Shown here one piece after another: positions 36,704-45,898 of a stretch of DNA of 64,000 nucleotides (the first letter of the stretch is position 1; each line of letters opens with the position of its first letter). Location: positions 1,674,001-1,738,000 of the forward strand of contig CAWKCD010000001.1 of assembly GCA_963848035.1 (NCBI GenBank), in the 5' to 3' direction. A program made the position numbers and the translations under genes. The DNA is from JAVVHH01 sp963848035. GTDB taxonomy: Bacteria > Pseudomonadota > Alphaproteobacteria > Acetobacterales > Acetobacteraceae. Below the pieces are notes generated by a model. It did not search any database. It was given only the letters and a program-made list of their open reading frames with translations, and was not told the DNA's origin.

Positions 36704-38170
36704 TTAGTGGCCGATGCCGAGCAGGTGGGGGAAGAAGAGGGTTAGGCCCGGCCAGTAGGTGATCACGACGAGGAAGCCAAGCATCGCCAGCAGCCAGGGC
36801 AGGACGGCGACGGTCAACTCGGTGATCCCCATGCCGGTGATCCCTGATGAGACGTAGAGGTTGAGGCCGACCGGCGGGTGGCAGAGGCCGATCTCCATGT
36901 TGACGGCCATCATGATGCCGAAATGGATCGGGTCGACGCCGAGGCGCACCGCGGTCGGGAACAGGATGGGTGCGAAGATCAGGACGATGGCAGCCGGGTC
37001 CATGACGTTGCCGGCGGCGAGCAGGACCAGGTTGCACATCAGCAGGAAGCCGGCGACGCCGAAACCCTGCATGCTCATCCATTCCGCCATCCCCTGCGGG
37101 ATGTGTTCGGAGACCATGAGGAACGAGAACAGCACGGCGTTGGTGACGATGTAGAGGATCATCGCGCTGGTGGACGCGCTGTTGAGCAGGACGTTGCCGA
37201 CGTCCTTGAGGCTGAGGTCGCGATAGACGAAGACGGCGACGACGAAGGAGTAGACCGCCGCGATCGCCGCCGCCTCGGTCGGGGTGAACAGCCCGGCGTA
37301 GATGCCGCCGATGACCATGAAGATCAGGAACAGTCCCCAGAAACTATCGAGGAACGCGCGCCCGCATTCGCCCCAGCTCGCCCGCGGCAGGCGGGGGTAG
37401 TCGTTCTTGTAGGCCTGGTAGAAAGTGACAGCGCCGAGGACGAGCGCCAGCGCGATGCCCGGCACGATGCCGGCGATGAACAGCTCGCCGATCGAGGCCG
37501 TGCTGACGGGGTTGCCGTTCGGTCCGACGACGTTCATGCCCGAGGTGGCGACCGCGTAGATGACGAGGTTGACGGAGGGCGGCACCAGGATGCCGAGCGC
37601 GCCCGACGTCGCGATCACGCCGGCGCCGAAACGCTTGGGGTAGCCCTGCTTGACCATCGCCGGCAGCAGGATCGAGCCGATCGCGACGACGGTGGCGACC
37701 GAGGAGCCGCAGATCGCGGCGAACATGGCGCAGGAGATGACGCCGGCGAGCCCGAGCCCGCCGTACCAGTGGCCGATCAGCGTGGTGGCGAAATGGATCA
37801 GGCGTTTGGCGACGCCGCCGGTGGTGAGGAAATTGCCGGCCAGGATGAAGAACGGGATCGCCATGATCTCGAACTTCTCGATGCCAGTGAACAATTTGAG
37901 CGAGACCGTCACGATCGGCACGTCGGTCATGGTGAACATGAACGTCAGCACCGAGAGGCCGAGCGCGATCGAGATCGGCATGCCCGTGATGAACAGCGAG
38001 ATCAGCAGGGCGGCGATCAGTGCGCCACGGGCTTCGCCGGGCACGACGATGAAGCCGAACTTGGAGAGCAGGCAGACGCCAAGGAGGATGATCGGCGCGG
38101 CGATCAGCATCGACGCCGAGATCGCGCCGCGATTGGGCGGGATCTGGTCTTGGGTGGCGGCGATGCTCAT
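36704..38170 (-). CDS. TRAP transporter large permease (DctM)
   Basis: A 488-residue membrane protein with about 12-13 hydrophobic segments, the ion-coupled channel of a TRAP transporter. Characteristic motifs are MAIPFFILAGNFLTTGGVAK, ISCAMFAAICGSSVATVVAIG and NMEIGLCHPPVGLNLYVSSG. The ATG at 38170 overlaps the stop of the upstream DctQ gene (ATGA). The true N-terminus is MSIAATQDQIPPNRG; longer upstream frames are shadows of DctQ. It is the third gene of the DctP-DctQ-DctM-PrpF operon. Confidence 0.93.
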   Translation of the reverse strand: MSIAATQDQIPPNRGAISASMLIAAPIILLGVCLLSKFGFIVVPGEARGALIAALLISLFITGMPISIALGLSVLTFMFTMTDVPIVTVSLKLFTGIEKFEIMAIPFFILAGNFLTTGGVAKRLIHFATTLIGHWYGGLGLAGVISCAMFAAICGSSVATVVAIGSILLPAMVKQGYPKRFGAGVIATSGALGILVPPSVNLVIYAVATSGMNVVGPNGNPVSTASIGELFIAGIVPGIALALVLGAVTFYQAYKNDYPRLPRASWGECGRAFLDSFWGLFLIFMVIGGIYAGLFTPTEAAAIAAVYSFVVAVFVYRDLSLKDVGNVLLNSASTSAMILYIVTNAVLFSFLMVSEHIPQGMAEWMSMQGFGVAGFLLMCNLVLLAAGNVMDPAAIVLIFAPILFPTAVRLGVDPIHFGIMMAVNMEIGLCHPPVGLNLYVSSGITGMGITELTVAVLPWLLAMLGFLVVITYWPGLTLFFPHLLGIGH

Positions 38171-38754
38171 GTGGCGATCCGATCGGCGCCTTGCGGGTGC
38201 AGCGCCGGGCTGGGTTCGTCGATGCCTTCGATATGGTGGGAGGCGTGCGGCACTTCGCCGGTGCGCCAGAACGTCCAGGCGGTCTGCAGGAAGCGGAAGC
38301 ACATCAGGCCGGAGCCGAGCGGGATCGCCAGGTAGACGATCCATTTCGGGACTTCGAGGTCGTTCGACCGGCTATCCGTGTCCGACAGATCCCAGACGAA
38401 CGTGCCGCCGAGATAGGCGATCACGCCGGTGAACAGCGCCCCACCGAGCAGGCCGAACAGGATGACCTTGCGCCGGTGATCGAAGCCGAGCCGGTTGACC
38501 AGCACGTCGACGCCAACATGGACGCCTTGGCGGACGCCGTAGGCGGCGCCGAACTTGGCCATCCAGACGAACATGTAGATGCAGAGCTCTTCCGCCCAAG
38601 TCAGGTTAATCTCGTGCAGATACGGAAACAGCAACGGGACCGTGCTGCCGTAGCGGTGCAGCACTTCCACGAAGATCAGCAGTGTCGCTCCGGCGATCAG
38701 GCAGGAGATGATGATCTCCTCCAGGCGGTCGATCACCTTGAGCAACACCGACAT
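38167..38754 (-). CDS. TRAP transporter small permease (DctQ)
   Basis: A 195-residue small membrane subunit with four transmembrane stretches. The motif LTWAEELCIYMFVWMAKFGAAYG at the second segment is typical of DctQ. It links the binding protein to DctM in the inner membrane. It lies 23 bases after the binding-protein gene and overlaps DctM by four bases. This system has separate Q and M genes, unlike the fused one 3 kb away on the other strand. Confidence 0.9.
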   Translation of the reverse strand: MSVLLKVIDRLEEIIISCLIAGATLLIFVEVLHRYGSTVPLLFPYLHEINLTWAEELCIYMFVWMAKFGAAYGVRQGVHVGVDVLVNRLGFDHRRKVILFGLLGGALFTGVIAYLGGTFVWDLSDTDSRSNDLEVPKWIVYLAIPLGSGLMCFRFLQTAWTFWRTGEVPHASHHIEGIDEPSPALHPQGADRIAT

Positions 38755-38777
38755 GATTCAGTTTCCTTGAGCGGACT

Positions 38778-39806
38778 CTACTTTTTCGATGCGGCTTGCA
38801 CGGCCGCGATCGCTTCGGTGATGATCTCTTTGGTGACCCGGCTTTCGGCGTCCTTGTAGACCGGCTGCATCGCGGTCTTCCAGACCTGAAGTTGCTCCGG
38901 CGTCAGATCGTGGACCGTCGTCTTGGGGTTCTTGCGCATGTCGGCGAGGGCATCGTCGTTCAGTTTGCCGGCAATCTCGTCGTTGTAGGTCGTTGCTTCG
39001 TCGAGTGCGCGCTCGACCTCGGTGCGGATGTCGGCCGGCATCCCGTCCCAGAACTTCTTGTTGGCGATGACGGCGTATTGCAGATGCACATGATAGAGCG
39101 TCGTGATGTCCGACTGGACTTCATCGAGTTTTTGCGTCGTGTAGTTCGAGGCGGTGTTCTGCGCGCCGTCGACCACGCCGCTTTGCAGGCTCTGGTAGAG
39201 TGCGGAGAACGCGATGATCTGGGGCAGCGCGCCGATCGAGCGGAGAGTCTGGTCGTCGATCTTGGAGCCGGAGATCCGGATCTTCAGGCCTTTCAGGTCG
39301 TCTGGCTTGATCAGCGGCTTGTTGGCGGAGATCAGGTAGAAGCCGTTGTCCCAATATTGCAGGCCGCGGATGTTTTTGGATTCGAGCCGCCTGAGCAGCC
39401 CTTGGCCGAACGGGCCCTTGACCGTCTTGATGTAGGTTTCGGTGTCCGGGAACAGGAATGGCAGGTCGAGCACCTCGAACTGCTTGACGCCGAGCGGCGC
39501 GAACTTCGCCGTGGACGGTGCGAGCATCTGCACCGCGCCGAGCTGCAGCGCCTCGAGCTCCTCGGCGTCCTTGTAGAGCGTCGAGTTCGGATAGAGTTCA
39601 ACCTTGACCCGGCCGTTGGTATATTTCTCAGCCAATTCCTTGAACCGCAGCGCCGCCTTGCCCTTCGGCGCGGCGTCGGTGACGACGTGGCTGAACTTGA
39701 TGACGATGGGCGCTTGTGCGGATGCGGCGGCGGTCAAACCGAACGAAGCCGCGAACAACCCGGCGGCCAGCACACGGCGCCGAAGTGAAGACTTCTTACT
39801 CTTCAT
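38778..39806 (-). CDS. TRAP transporter substrate-binding protein (DctP)
   Basis: A 342-residue periplasmic binding protein. The signal peptide is KSSLRRRVLAAGLFAASFG with cleavage near ASA-QA. The mature start IVIKFSHVVTDAAPKGKAAL, the central DLPFLFPDTETY and the substrate-Arg motif GLKIRIS (about 183) place it in the DctP family for C4-dicarboxylates and related acids. The ATG at 39806 follows GAGGGGGG; an upstream in-frame ATG (39878) would put extra residues before the signal peptide. It is the first gene of the minus-strand TRAP operon, divergent from the CoA-transferase. Confidence 0.9.
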   Translation of the reverse strand: MKSKKSSLRRRVLAAGLFAASFGLTAAASAQAPIVIKFSHVVTDAAPKGKAALRFKELAEKYTNGRVKVELYPNSTLYKDAEELEALQLGAVQMLAPSTAKFAPLGVKQFEVLDLPFLFPDTETYIKTVKGPFGQGLLRRLESKNIRGLQYWDNGFYLISANKPLIKPDDLKGLKIRISGSKIDDQTLRSIGALPQIIAFSALYQSLQSGVVDGAQNTASNYTTQKLDEVQSDITTLYHVHLQYAVIANKKFWDGMPADIRTEVERALDEATTYNDEIAGKLNDDALADMRKNPKTTVHDLTPEQLQVWKTAMQPVYKDAESRVTKEIITEAIAAVQAASKK

Positions 39807-39966
39807 CAATTTCCCCCCTCGCGGCACCTTCGATGCCAAACGTGCGGGCAGATAGCGGTGGTTCGTCTCGGGATTCAAGCGATTGTCGAGAGAACCTCGA
39901 TTTTACTGACTTCGATCCACGGGCACACTCAGCCGGTCTAATTGTCGGCAACACGAGGAAAGCGCC

Positions 39967-41352
39967 ATGGCACACGAACCGCTCCACGCCGAGGACGACG
40001 CGGTCGGCCGTATCTGGACCGCGCTCGGTGGTGCCGCCTCCTGGCGCGACCAGCTCCGCGTGCAAGGCGTCGGCGATCTGCCCTCGGTTTTCGCGGTGAC
40101 GGATCTCGCGGTTGCTGCAGCCGGCTGCGCCTGCCTCGCGGTGGCCGAGCTGGTTGCCGAGCGGCATGGCGGCCGGCCCGACGTATCGATCGATCGTCGG
40201 CTCGCTTCGTTTTGGTTCGACACCTCGCTCCGCCCGGAGGGCTGGGCGCTGCCGCCCAGCCGGGCGCCCGTGACCAACGATTTCCGGACCGCCGACGGCT
40301 GGATCAGGCTGCACACCAACGCTCCGCGCCATCTCGAGGCCGCGATGCAAGTGCTCGGCACGCCGCCCGAGCCGGATGCGGTGAGCCGGGCCGTCGCTGG
40401 CTGGACCGCGGACGCGCTCGAGGCGGCGATCCTGGCAGCGGGCGGCTGCGCGGCGACGATGCGGGACGCGCAAGCCTGGTCCACGCATCCGCAGGGCAGC
40501 GCCGTCGCGGCCGAGAAGCTGCTGCATCGCGTGCGGGCGGAGCAAGGCGCGCCGGTAGGCTGGGACGTGCCGCGCGAGCGGCCCTTGCGCGGCGTGCGGG
40601 TGTTGGACCTCACGCGCATTCTGGCCGGCCCGGTCGCCACCCGCTTCCTCGCCGGCTTCGGCGCCGAGATCCTGCGCATCGATCCGCCGGGCTGGGACGA
40701 ACCCGCGGTGGAAGCGGATGTCACGCTCGGCAAGCGTTGCGCCCGGCTTGATCTGCGGCGACCCGGCGATCGCGCCATTTGGGAGGGCCTGCTGCAGCGT
40801 GCCGACGTGGTGGTGCACGGGTATCGGCCGGGCGCACTCGCCGGGCTCGGCTTGGGGGAGGAATTCCGGCGGGGATTGCGGCCGGGGTTGGTGGACGTGT
40901 CGCTCGACGCCTATGGCTGGACCGGCCCGTGGGCCGGCCGCCGCGGCTTCGACAGCCTCGTGCAGATGAGCAGCGGCATCGCCGATGTGGGGAGGCGCCA
41001 ACTCGGCCGCGACCGGCCGACGCCGCTGCCGGTGCAGGCGCTGGACCATGCGACCGGCTATCTCCTGACCGCCGCTGCGGTCAGAGGGCTCACCGAGCGG
41101 TTGCGGTCCCGCGCCGGCACGGTGGTCCGCGCTTCGCTGGCGCGGACGGCGGGGTTGCTGATGAGGCTACCGACTGCACCGCAGAGTCCGCTCGCGCCGC
41201 TGGGCTCGGAGGATTTCGACCCCGTGCTGGAAGCGACCGCATGGGGACCCGCGCATCGCCTGAAGCCGCCGGGCCTGGTCGCCGGAGCACCAATGTCCTG
41301 GGACCTGCCGGCCATGGGGCTCGGTGCGGCGGCGCCGGCTTGGCTGGATTAA
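39967..41352 (+). CDS. CaiB/BaiF-family CoA-transferase
   Basis: A 461-residue class III CoA-transferase-like protein. The core motif GVRVLDLTRILAGPVATRFLA is at about residues 212-232, with FGAEILRIDPPG after it. The C-terminal small domain follows MSSGIADVG. The N-terminal 200 residues look like a degenerate half-copy of the same fold, as in two-domain family members. These enzymes move CoA between carboxylic acids. The acceptor is unknown, but its position beside TRAP carboxylate transporters fits activation of an imported acid. AGGAAAG precedes the ATG. Its stop overlaps the end of the convergent oxidoreductase by four bases. Confidence 0.85.
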   Translation: MAHEPLHAEDDAVGRIWTALGGAASWRDQLRVQGVGDLPSVFAVTDLAVAAAGCACLAVAELVAERHGGRPDVSIDRRLASFWFDTSLRPEGWALPPSRAPVTNDFRTADGWIRLHTNAPRHLEAAMQVLGTPPEPDAVSRAVAGWTADALEAAILAAGGCAATMRDAQAWSTHPQGSAVAAEKLLHRVRAEQGAPVGWDVPRERPLRGVRVLDLTRILAGPVATRFLAGFGAEILRIDPPGWDEPAVEADVTLGKRCARLDLRRPGDRAIWEGLLQRADVVVHGYRPGALAGLGLGEEFRRGLRPGLVDVSLDAYGWTGPWAGRRGFDSLVQMSSGIADVGRRQLGRDRPTPLPVQALDHATGYLLTAAAVRGLTERLRSRAGTVVRASLARTAGLLMRLPTAPQSPLAPLGSEDFDPVLEATAWGPAHRLKPPGLVAGAPMSWDLPAMGLGAAAPAWLD

Positions 41353-42500
41353 GCCTCAAGCTTCGTCCATCGCGAGTCGTTGCCGGAAGAGGCGAGTGCG
41401 GCCGCGATGAAACGCATGCCGCGTACGCCGTCCGCGATGCCGGGCACCAGCAGGGTGGCCGGGTCCGGCGACCGCCCGTCGTGCCGCGCTTCGAGCTGGT
41501 CGGCGAAGTCGCGATAGAGCTGCGCGAAGGCTTCGAGATAGCCTTCCGGGTGACCTGACGGGATACGGCTGGCATGCGCTGCCGCCGGTCCCGCACCCGC
41601 GCCCGCGCGGGTGATCAACTGCGGCGGTTGGCCGAATGGCGAATAGTGCAGCTGGTTCGGGTGCTCCTGCGACCAGTCGAGGCCCCCGCGCTCGCCGTAG
41701 ACGCGCAGCCGCAGCCCGTTCTCGTTGCCGGGGGCCACTTGCGAGCACCACAGCGCGCCTTTGGCGCCGCTTTCGAAACGAAGGAGCATCTGGCCGTTGT
41801 CGTCGAGTGCGCGGCCCGGGACGAAGATCGTGAGGTCGGCGGCCACGCTCTCGCAGTGGAGTCCGGTGACGAACTCGGCCAGGTTGAACGCGTGGGTGCC
41901 GATATCGCCGAGGCTGCCGGCGGCGCCGCTGCGGGCCGGGTCGGTGCGCCAGGCCGCTTGTTTCTGCCCGGTATCCTCGAGCTTGGTGGTCAGCCACTCC
42001 TGCGGGTATTCGGCCTGCACGACGCGCACTGCTCCCAGCGCGCCGGATTGCACCATCGCGCGGGCCTGCCGCACCATCGGGTAGCCGGTGTAGTTGTGGG
42101 TGAGCGCGAACGGCACGCCGGTGCGCTGCACGAGGTCGGCCAGGGCGAGCGCGTCCTCCAGCCGGTGCGTGAGCGGCTTGTCGCAGATGACGGCGATGCC
42201 GCGCTCGAGGAACGAGGCGGCAGGGGCGAAGTGCATGTGGTTCGGGGTGACGATGGCGACGGCGTCGATGCGATCGTCGCGGGCGGCTTCGCGTTCGGCC
42301 ATCTCGGCGAAGCTGCCGTAGCCGCGGTCGGGCGCAACGTGTAGCCCGTCGGCACTCGCGCGGGCGCGGTCGGGGTCGGAGGAAAAGGCGCCGGCGACGA
42401 GCTCCCATCGGTCGTCCAGCCGGGCGGCGATGCGGTGGACGGCGCCGATGAACGCGCCCTCGCCGCCGCCCACCATGCCGAGGCGCAGGCGCCTGGTCAT
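41349..42500 (-). CDS. Gfo/Idh/MocA-family oxidoreductase
   Basis: A 383-residue NAD(P)-dependent sugar/inositol-type dehydrogenase. The Rossmann motif is GMVGGGEGAFIG (residues 8-19) and the catalytic-Lys motif CDKP is at about 106-109. A C-terminal alpha/beta substrate domain begins near 125, with GDIGTHAFNLAEF containing the family Asp/His. The ATG overlaps the stop of the preceding TIM-barrel gene (ATGA). It is the last gene of the aldo/keto reductase, isomerase-like, dehydrogenase operon. The substrate is unknown; a keto-sugar or inositol-like compound is expected. Confidence 0.88.
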   Translation of the reverse strand: MTRRLRLGMVGGGEGAFIGAVHRIAARLDDRWELVAGAFSSDPDRARASADGLHVAPDRGYGSFAEMAEREAARDDRIDAVAIVTPNHMHFAPAASFLERGIAVICDKPLTHRLEDALALADLVQRTGVPFALTHNYTGYPMVRQARAMVQSGALGAVRVVQAEYPQEWLTTKLEDTGQKQAAWRTDPARSGAAGSLGDIGTHAFNLAEFVTGLHCESVAADLTIFVPGRALDDNGQMLLRFESGAKGALWCSQVAPGNENGLRLRVYGERGGLDWSQEHPNQLHYSPFGQPPQLITRAGAGAGPAAAHASRIPSGHPEGYLEAFAQLYRDFADQLEARHDGRSPDPATLLVPGIADGVRGMRFIAAALASSGNDSRWTKLEA

Positions 42501-43555
42501 GGCGCCAACCCCAGCATCTTGCGGTTCGCCGCGTCGTCGGCGCCGCTGGCGGCGAAATCGTCGAAGGCGCGGGACGCCACCTCGATGATGTGCGCGGCGA
42601 TGAACGGCGCGCCCTCGGCCGCGCCCTGCTCGCTGTCCTTCAGGCAGCATTCCCATTCGAGCACCGCCCAGCCGGGGAAGTCGTATTGTGCGAGCTTCGA
42701 GAAAATCCCGGCGAAATCGACCTGGCCGTCGCCGAGCGAGCGGAAGCGGCCGGCGCGGTCGATCCAGGGCTGGAAGCCGGAATACACGCCCTGCCGCCCG
42801 GTCGGGTTGAACTCGGCGTCCTTGACGTGGAACATCTTGATGCGCGGGTGGTAGATGTCGATGAACTGCAAGTAGTCGAGCTGCTGCAGTAGGAAGTGGC
42901 TGGGATCGTAGAGGATGTTGCAGCGCGGATGATAGCCGGTCCGCTCAAGGAACATCTCGAACGTGATGCCGTCATGCAGGTCCTCGCCGGGATGGATCTC
43001 GTAGCAGACGTCGACGCCGGCCGCGTCGAACGCGTCCAGGATCGGCCGCCAGCGCCGCGCGAGTTCGTCGAAGCCGGTTTCCACCAGGCCGGCCGGACGC
43101 TGCGGCCAGGGGTAGAGGTAGGGCCACACCAGGGCGCCGGAGAAGGTGGCGTGAGCGGTCAGGCCGAGATTGCGCGAGGCGCGCGCGGCCAGGTGCATCT
43201 GCGCCTCGGCCCATTGCTGCCGCGCCGCCGGGTTGCCGTGAACCGATGCCGGCGCGAAGCCGTCGAATGCGGTGTCGTAGGCCGGATGCACGGCGACGAG
43301 CTGGCCCTGCAGGTGGGTGGAGAGTTCCGTCAGTTCGACGCCGGCCTCGGCCAGCGTGCCGCGGACCTCGTCGCAATAGGCGGTGCTGTCGGCGGCGCGG
43401 GCGAGGTCGAACAGGCGGGCGTCCCAGCTCGGGATCTGCACGCCCTTGTAGCCGTGGCCCGCGGCCCATTTGGCGATCTCGGCGAGCGAGTTGAACGGCG
43501 CGGCGTCGCCGGCGAACTGGGCGAGGAAGATTGCCGGTCCCTTGATGGTCTTCAC
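42497..43555 (-). CDS. Sugar phosphate isomerase/epimerase-like TIM-barrel protein
   Basis: A 352-residue xylose-isomerase-like TIM-barrel protein (AP endonuclease family 2 fold). The metal-site motifs are CYEIHPGEDLHDG (Glu/His, about 180), NILYDPSHFLLQ (Asp/His, about 215), MFHVKDAEF (His/Asp, about 245) and AVLEWECCL (Glu, about 290). The start is GTG at 43555, overlapping the end of the aldo/keto reductase (GTGA). Such proteins isomerise or epimerise keto-sugars and commonly sit beside Gfo/Idh enzymes, as here. The substrate cannot be named. Confidence 0.85.
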   Translation of the reverse strand: MKTIKGPAIFLAQFAGDAAPFNSLAEIAKWAAGHGYKGVQIPSWDARLFDLARAADSTAYCDEVRGTLAEAGVELTELSTHLQGQLVAVHPAYDTAFDGFAPASVHGNPAARQQWAEAQMHLAARASRNLGLTAHATFSGALVWPYLYPWPQRPAGLVETGFDELARRWRPILDAFDAAGVDVCYEIHPGEDLHDGITFEMFLERTGYHPRCNILYDPSHFLLQQLDYLQFIDIYHPRIKMFHVKDAEFNPTGRQGVYSGFQPWIDRAGRFRSLGDGQVDFAGIFSKLAQYDFPGWAVLEWECCLKDSEQGAAEGAPFIAAHIIEVASRAFDDFAASGADDAANRKMLGLAP

Positions 43556-44538
43556 GTGATGGTCCTCCCGTTGGTCGCGCCGGCGGCGCGAATGACTTGC
43601 AGGTCGTCGTCGGTCAACGGCCCGGCGCTGGTCGCGTCGAGCAGTTCGGCCAGTTGTTCGGGCGTGCGCGCGCCGACGACCGCTGTGGTGACCGCCGGGT
43701 CGCGCAGCACCCAGCACAGCGCGAGCTGGGCCAGCGATTGGCCGCGGCGCTGGGCGACCGGCGCGAGACCGTCGAGCAGGGCGCGGACCGCGGGCGTCAA
43801 CCGTTCCGGCGGCAGCGTTCCGCCGCGGGCCATCCGTGCGTCGGCGGGGATGGCGGTCTGGCGGTATTTGTCGGTGAGCAAGCCCTGGGCGAGCGGCGAG
43901 AAGGCGGCGAAACCGATGCCTTCGGCCTGCAGCGCGTCGAGGAGGCCATTTTCTGCGGTCTGGTCGAGCAACGAATACCGGCCCTGATGAATCAGGCAGG
44001 GCGTGTCCAGCGCCTCCAGGCGCTGCGCCATCTCGAGCGCGAGCGGCGCCGGGTAGTTGGAGATCCCGACATAGAGCGCGCGGCCGGAGCGGACGGCCTG
44101 GGCGAGGGCGCCGGCGGTCTCGGCGAGCGGCGTCGCCGGGTCGGGGCGGTGGTGGTAGAAGATGTCGACGCAGTCCAGGCCGAGGCGACGCAGGCTGGCG
44201 TCCAGGCTTGCGAGCAGATATTTGCGCGAGCCGCCATCGCCGTAGGGTCCGGGCCACATGCGGTAGCCGGCCTTGGTGCTGATCACCATCTCGTCGCGGA
44301 ACGGCTTAAGGTCGCTCGCGAGGATGCGGCCGAACGCCGTTTCGGCCGAGCCCGGCGGCGGCCCGTAATTGTTCGCCAGGTCGAAATGCGTGACCCCGCG
44401 GTCGAAGGCGAGGCGGATGATCGCGCGGCCGGTCTCGGCCGGATCGTCGGCGCCGACATTCTGCCACAGGCCCAGCGACACCGGCGGCAGCGACAATCCG
44501 CTACTGCCGCAGCGCCGAAACGCACGCTCGTCGGTCAT
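43552..44538 (-). CDS. Aldo/keto reductase (YghZ-like)
   Basis: A 328-residue AKR of the beta-subunit/YghZ group. The catalytic tetrad is readable: Asp and Tyr in HFDLANNYGPPPGSAE (about 53-68), Lys in ISTKAGYRMWPGPYGD (about 87) and His in DIFYHHRPD (about 125). The GYRMWPGPYGDGGSRKYLL region is typical of the L-glyceraldehyde-3-phosphate reductase subgroup. The ATG at 44538 gives the family N-terminus. It is the first gene of a three-gene minus-strand operon, divergent from a sugar ABC importer. Confidence 0.87.
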   Translation of the reverse strand: MTDERAFRRCGSSGLSLPPVSLGLWQNVGADDPAETGRAIIRLAFDRGVTHFDLANNYGPPPGSAETAFGRILASDLKPFRDEMVISTKAGYRMWPGPYGDGGSRKYLLASLDASLRRLGLDCVDIFYHHRPDPATPLAETAGALAQAVRSGRALYVGISNYPAPLALEMAQRLEALDTPCLIHQGRYSLLDQTAENGLLDALQAEGIGFAAFSPLAQGLLTDKYRQTAIPADARMARGGTLPPERLTPAVRALLDGLAPVAQRRGQSLAQLALCWVLRDPAVTTAVVGARTPEQLAELLDATSAGPLTDDDLQVIRAAGATNGRTIT

Positions 44539-44584
44539 TCGCCTCCCTCTCGCGCCCCGCTCGTTTCGAGGCTTGTGCCAGCCT

Positions 44585-44604
44585 ATGAAATCGATATCAT
44601 TCAT
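44585..44604. promoter_or_regulatory. Possible operator between divergent sugar operons
   Basis: ATGAAATCGATATCATTCAT is an AT-rich imperfect inverted repeat (ATGAA ... TTCAT with ATCGAT and GATATC inside). It lies in the only intergenic stretch between the aldo/keto reductase operon and the ABC importer operon. Two LacI-family regulators are encoded 6-8 kb downstream. Regulator binding is inferred. Confidence 0.3.
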
Positions 44605-44656
44605 GCAAATGACAATGGCTGCCGCCAACGGACAGCCGCACCGAGGGAGAGAAACG

Positions 44657-45898
44657 ATGACCCGAAACTGGGCCTCCGCCTCCGCGATAGCCATCGTTCT
44701 GGCTGCAACATCCGCCGCCGCCGCCGATGCGCCGCTGCGGGCCGAGGTGATCCATTGGTGGACCTCGGGCGGCGAGTCGGCGGCGCTGCGGGTCTATGCG
44801 GACGCGTTCACCAAGGCGGGCGGACAATGGGTCGACACCGCCATCGCCGGTGGCGCCAACGCGCGCACCGCTGCGGTCAACCGAGTGGTCGGCGGACAGC
44901 CGCCAACCGCGATGCAGTTCAACACCGGCAAGCAGTTCGACGACCTGGTGGAGAACGACCTGCTCGCCAGCGTTGACGACGTTGCGAAGGCGGAGAACTG
45001 GGATAAGACCGTACCGGCGGTGATCCGCGAGGCGGTCACGCGCGACGGCCATGCCTATGCGGTGCCGGTCGACATCCACGGCCAGAACTGGTTGTTCTTC
45101 TCCAACGCGGCGCTCGCAAAGGCCGGCGCTTCGGCGCCGACCAACTGGGACGACATCTTCGTGACGCTCGACAAGCTGAAGGCGGCGGGGATCGTGCCGC
45201 TGGCGTTCAGCGGGCAGAAGACGTGGGAGCGCGGGCTGTTCAACACCGTGCTGGGCGGGCGAACCGGTGCGGACGGGTTCCGCGCGTTCTGGGGCAAGCG
45301 CGACGCGGCGTTCGTCAAGAGCCCGGCGTTCCGGCAGGTGCTGGAGACGTACCGCAAGCTGCGCGGCTACGTCGATCCCGGCAGCCCCGGCCGCAACTGG
45401 AACGACGCGACCGCGATGGTGATCAAGGGCGCGGCGGGGATGCAGGTGATGGGCGATTGGGCGAAGGGCGAGTTCACCGCCGCCGGACAGACCGCCGGGC
45501 GGGAGTATGGCTGCAGCATCATCTCCGATCGGGGCACGACCTACATGATCGGCGGCGACGTGTTCGCGTTCCCGCGGCTCGGGTCGGACAAGCCGACGGC
45601 GGCGCAGGCGTTGCTGGCGAAGACGCTGACCGACCCGGCCGAGCAGGTGGCGTTCTCGGCGAAGAAGGGGTCGATCCCGGCGCGGCTCGACGCGGATGTG
45701 GCTTCGCTCGACGAGTGCGCGCGCAAGGCGCACGGTTATGTGCTCGATCCGGCGTCGCAGGTCGCCGCCAACGAGCTGCTGTCGCCGCCGGCGATCACCG
45801 GCGCGGTGGAGGACCTGGTCAGCCAGTTCTGGAACGATCCGTCGATGACGGTGGACGCGTTCATCGCGAAGGTCTCGTCGGCGCTGTCGCAGAGCTGA
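44657..45898 (+). CDS. Sugar ABC transporter substrate-binding protein
   Basis: A 413-residue periplasmic receptor of the family-1 carbohydrate type. The signal peptide is MTRNWASASAIAIVLAATS, cleaved near AAA-DA. The mature start LRAEVIHWWTSGGESAALRVYA is typical, as are NTGKQFDDLVENDLL and AGMQVMGDWAKGEF, which line the sugar site. GAGGGAGAGAAACG is the ribosome-binding site. The stop overlaps the next permease (TGATG). It opens the operon SBP-permease-permease-ATPase-isomerase-dehydrogenase. Confidence 0.9.
   Translation: MTRNWASASAIAIVLAATSAAAADAPLRAEVIHWWTSGGESAALRVYADAFTKAGGQWVDTAIAGGANARTAAVNRVVGGQPPTAMQFNTGKQFDDLVENDLLASVDDVAKAENWDKTVPAVIREAVTRDGHAYAVPVDIHGQNWLFFSNAALAKAGASAPTNWDDIFVTLDKLKAAGIVPLAFSGQKTWERGLFNTVLGGRTGADGFRAFWGKRDAAFVKSPAFRQVLETYRKLRGYVDPGSPGRNWNDATAMVIKGAAGMQVMGDWAKGEFTAAGQTAGREYGCSIISDRGTTYMIGGDVFAFPRLGSDKPTAAQALLAKTLTDPAEQVAFSAKKGSIPARLDADVASLDECARKAHGYVLDPASQVAANELLSPPAITGAVEDLVSQFWNDPSMTVDAFIAKVSSALSQS

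Noticed and set aside
36878..38335. 485-codon open frame antisense to the TRAP permease
   Set aside because: Asp/Glu/Arg-rich translation that mirrors the hydrophobic codons of DctM.
35605..38755. Propionate (methylcitrate) locus from the PrpF homologue
   Set aside because: No prpB, prpC, acnD or prpR in the window; the LigI-like gene nearby makes the oxalomesaconate role more likely.
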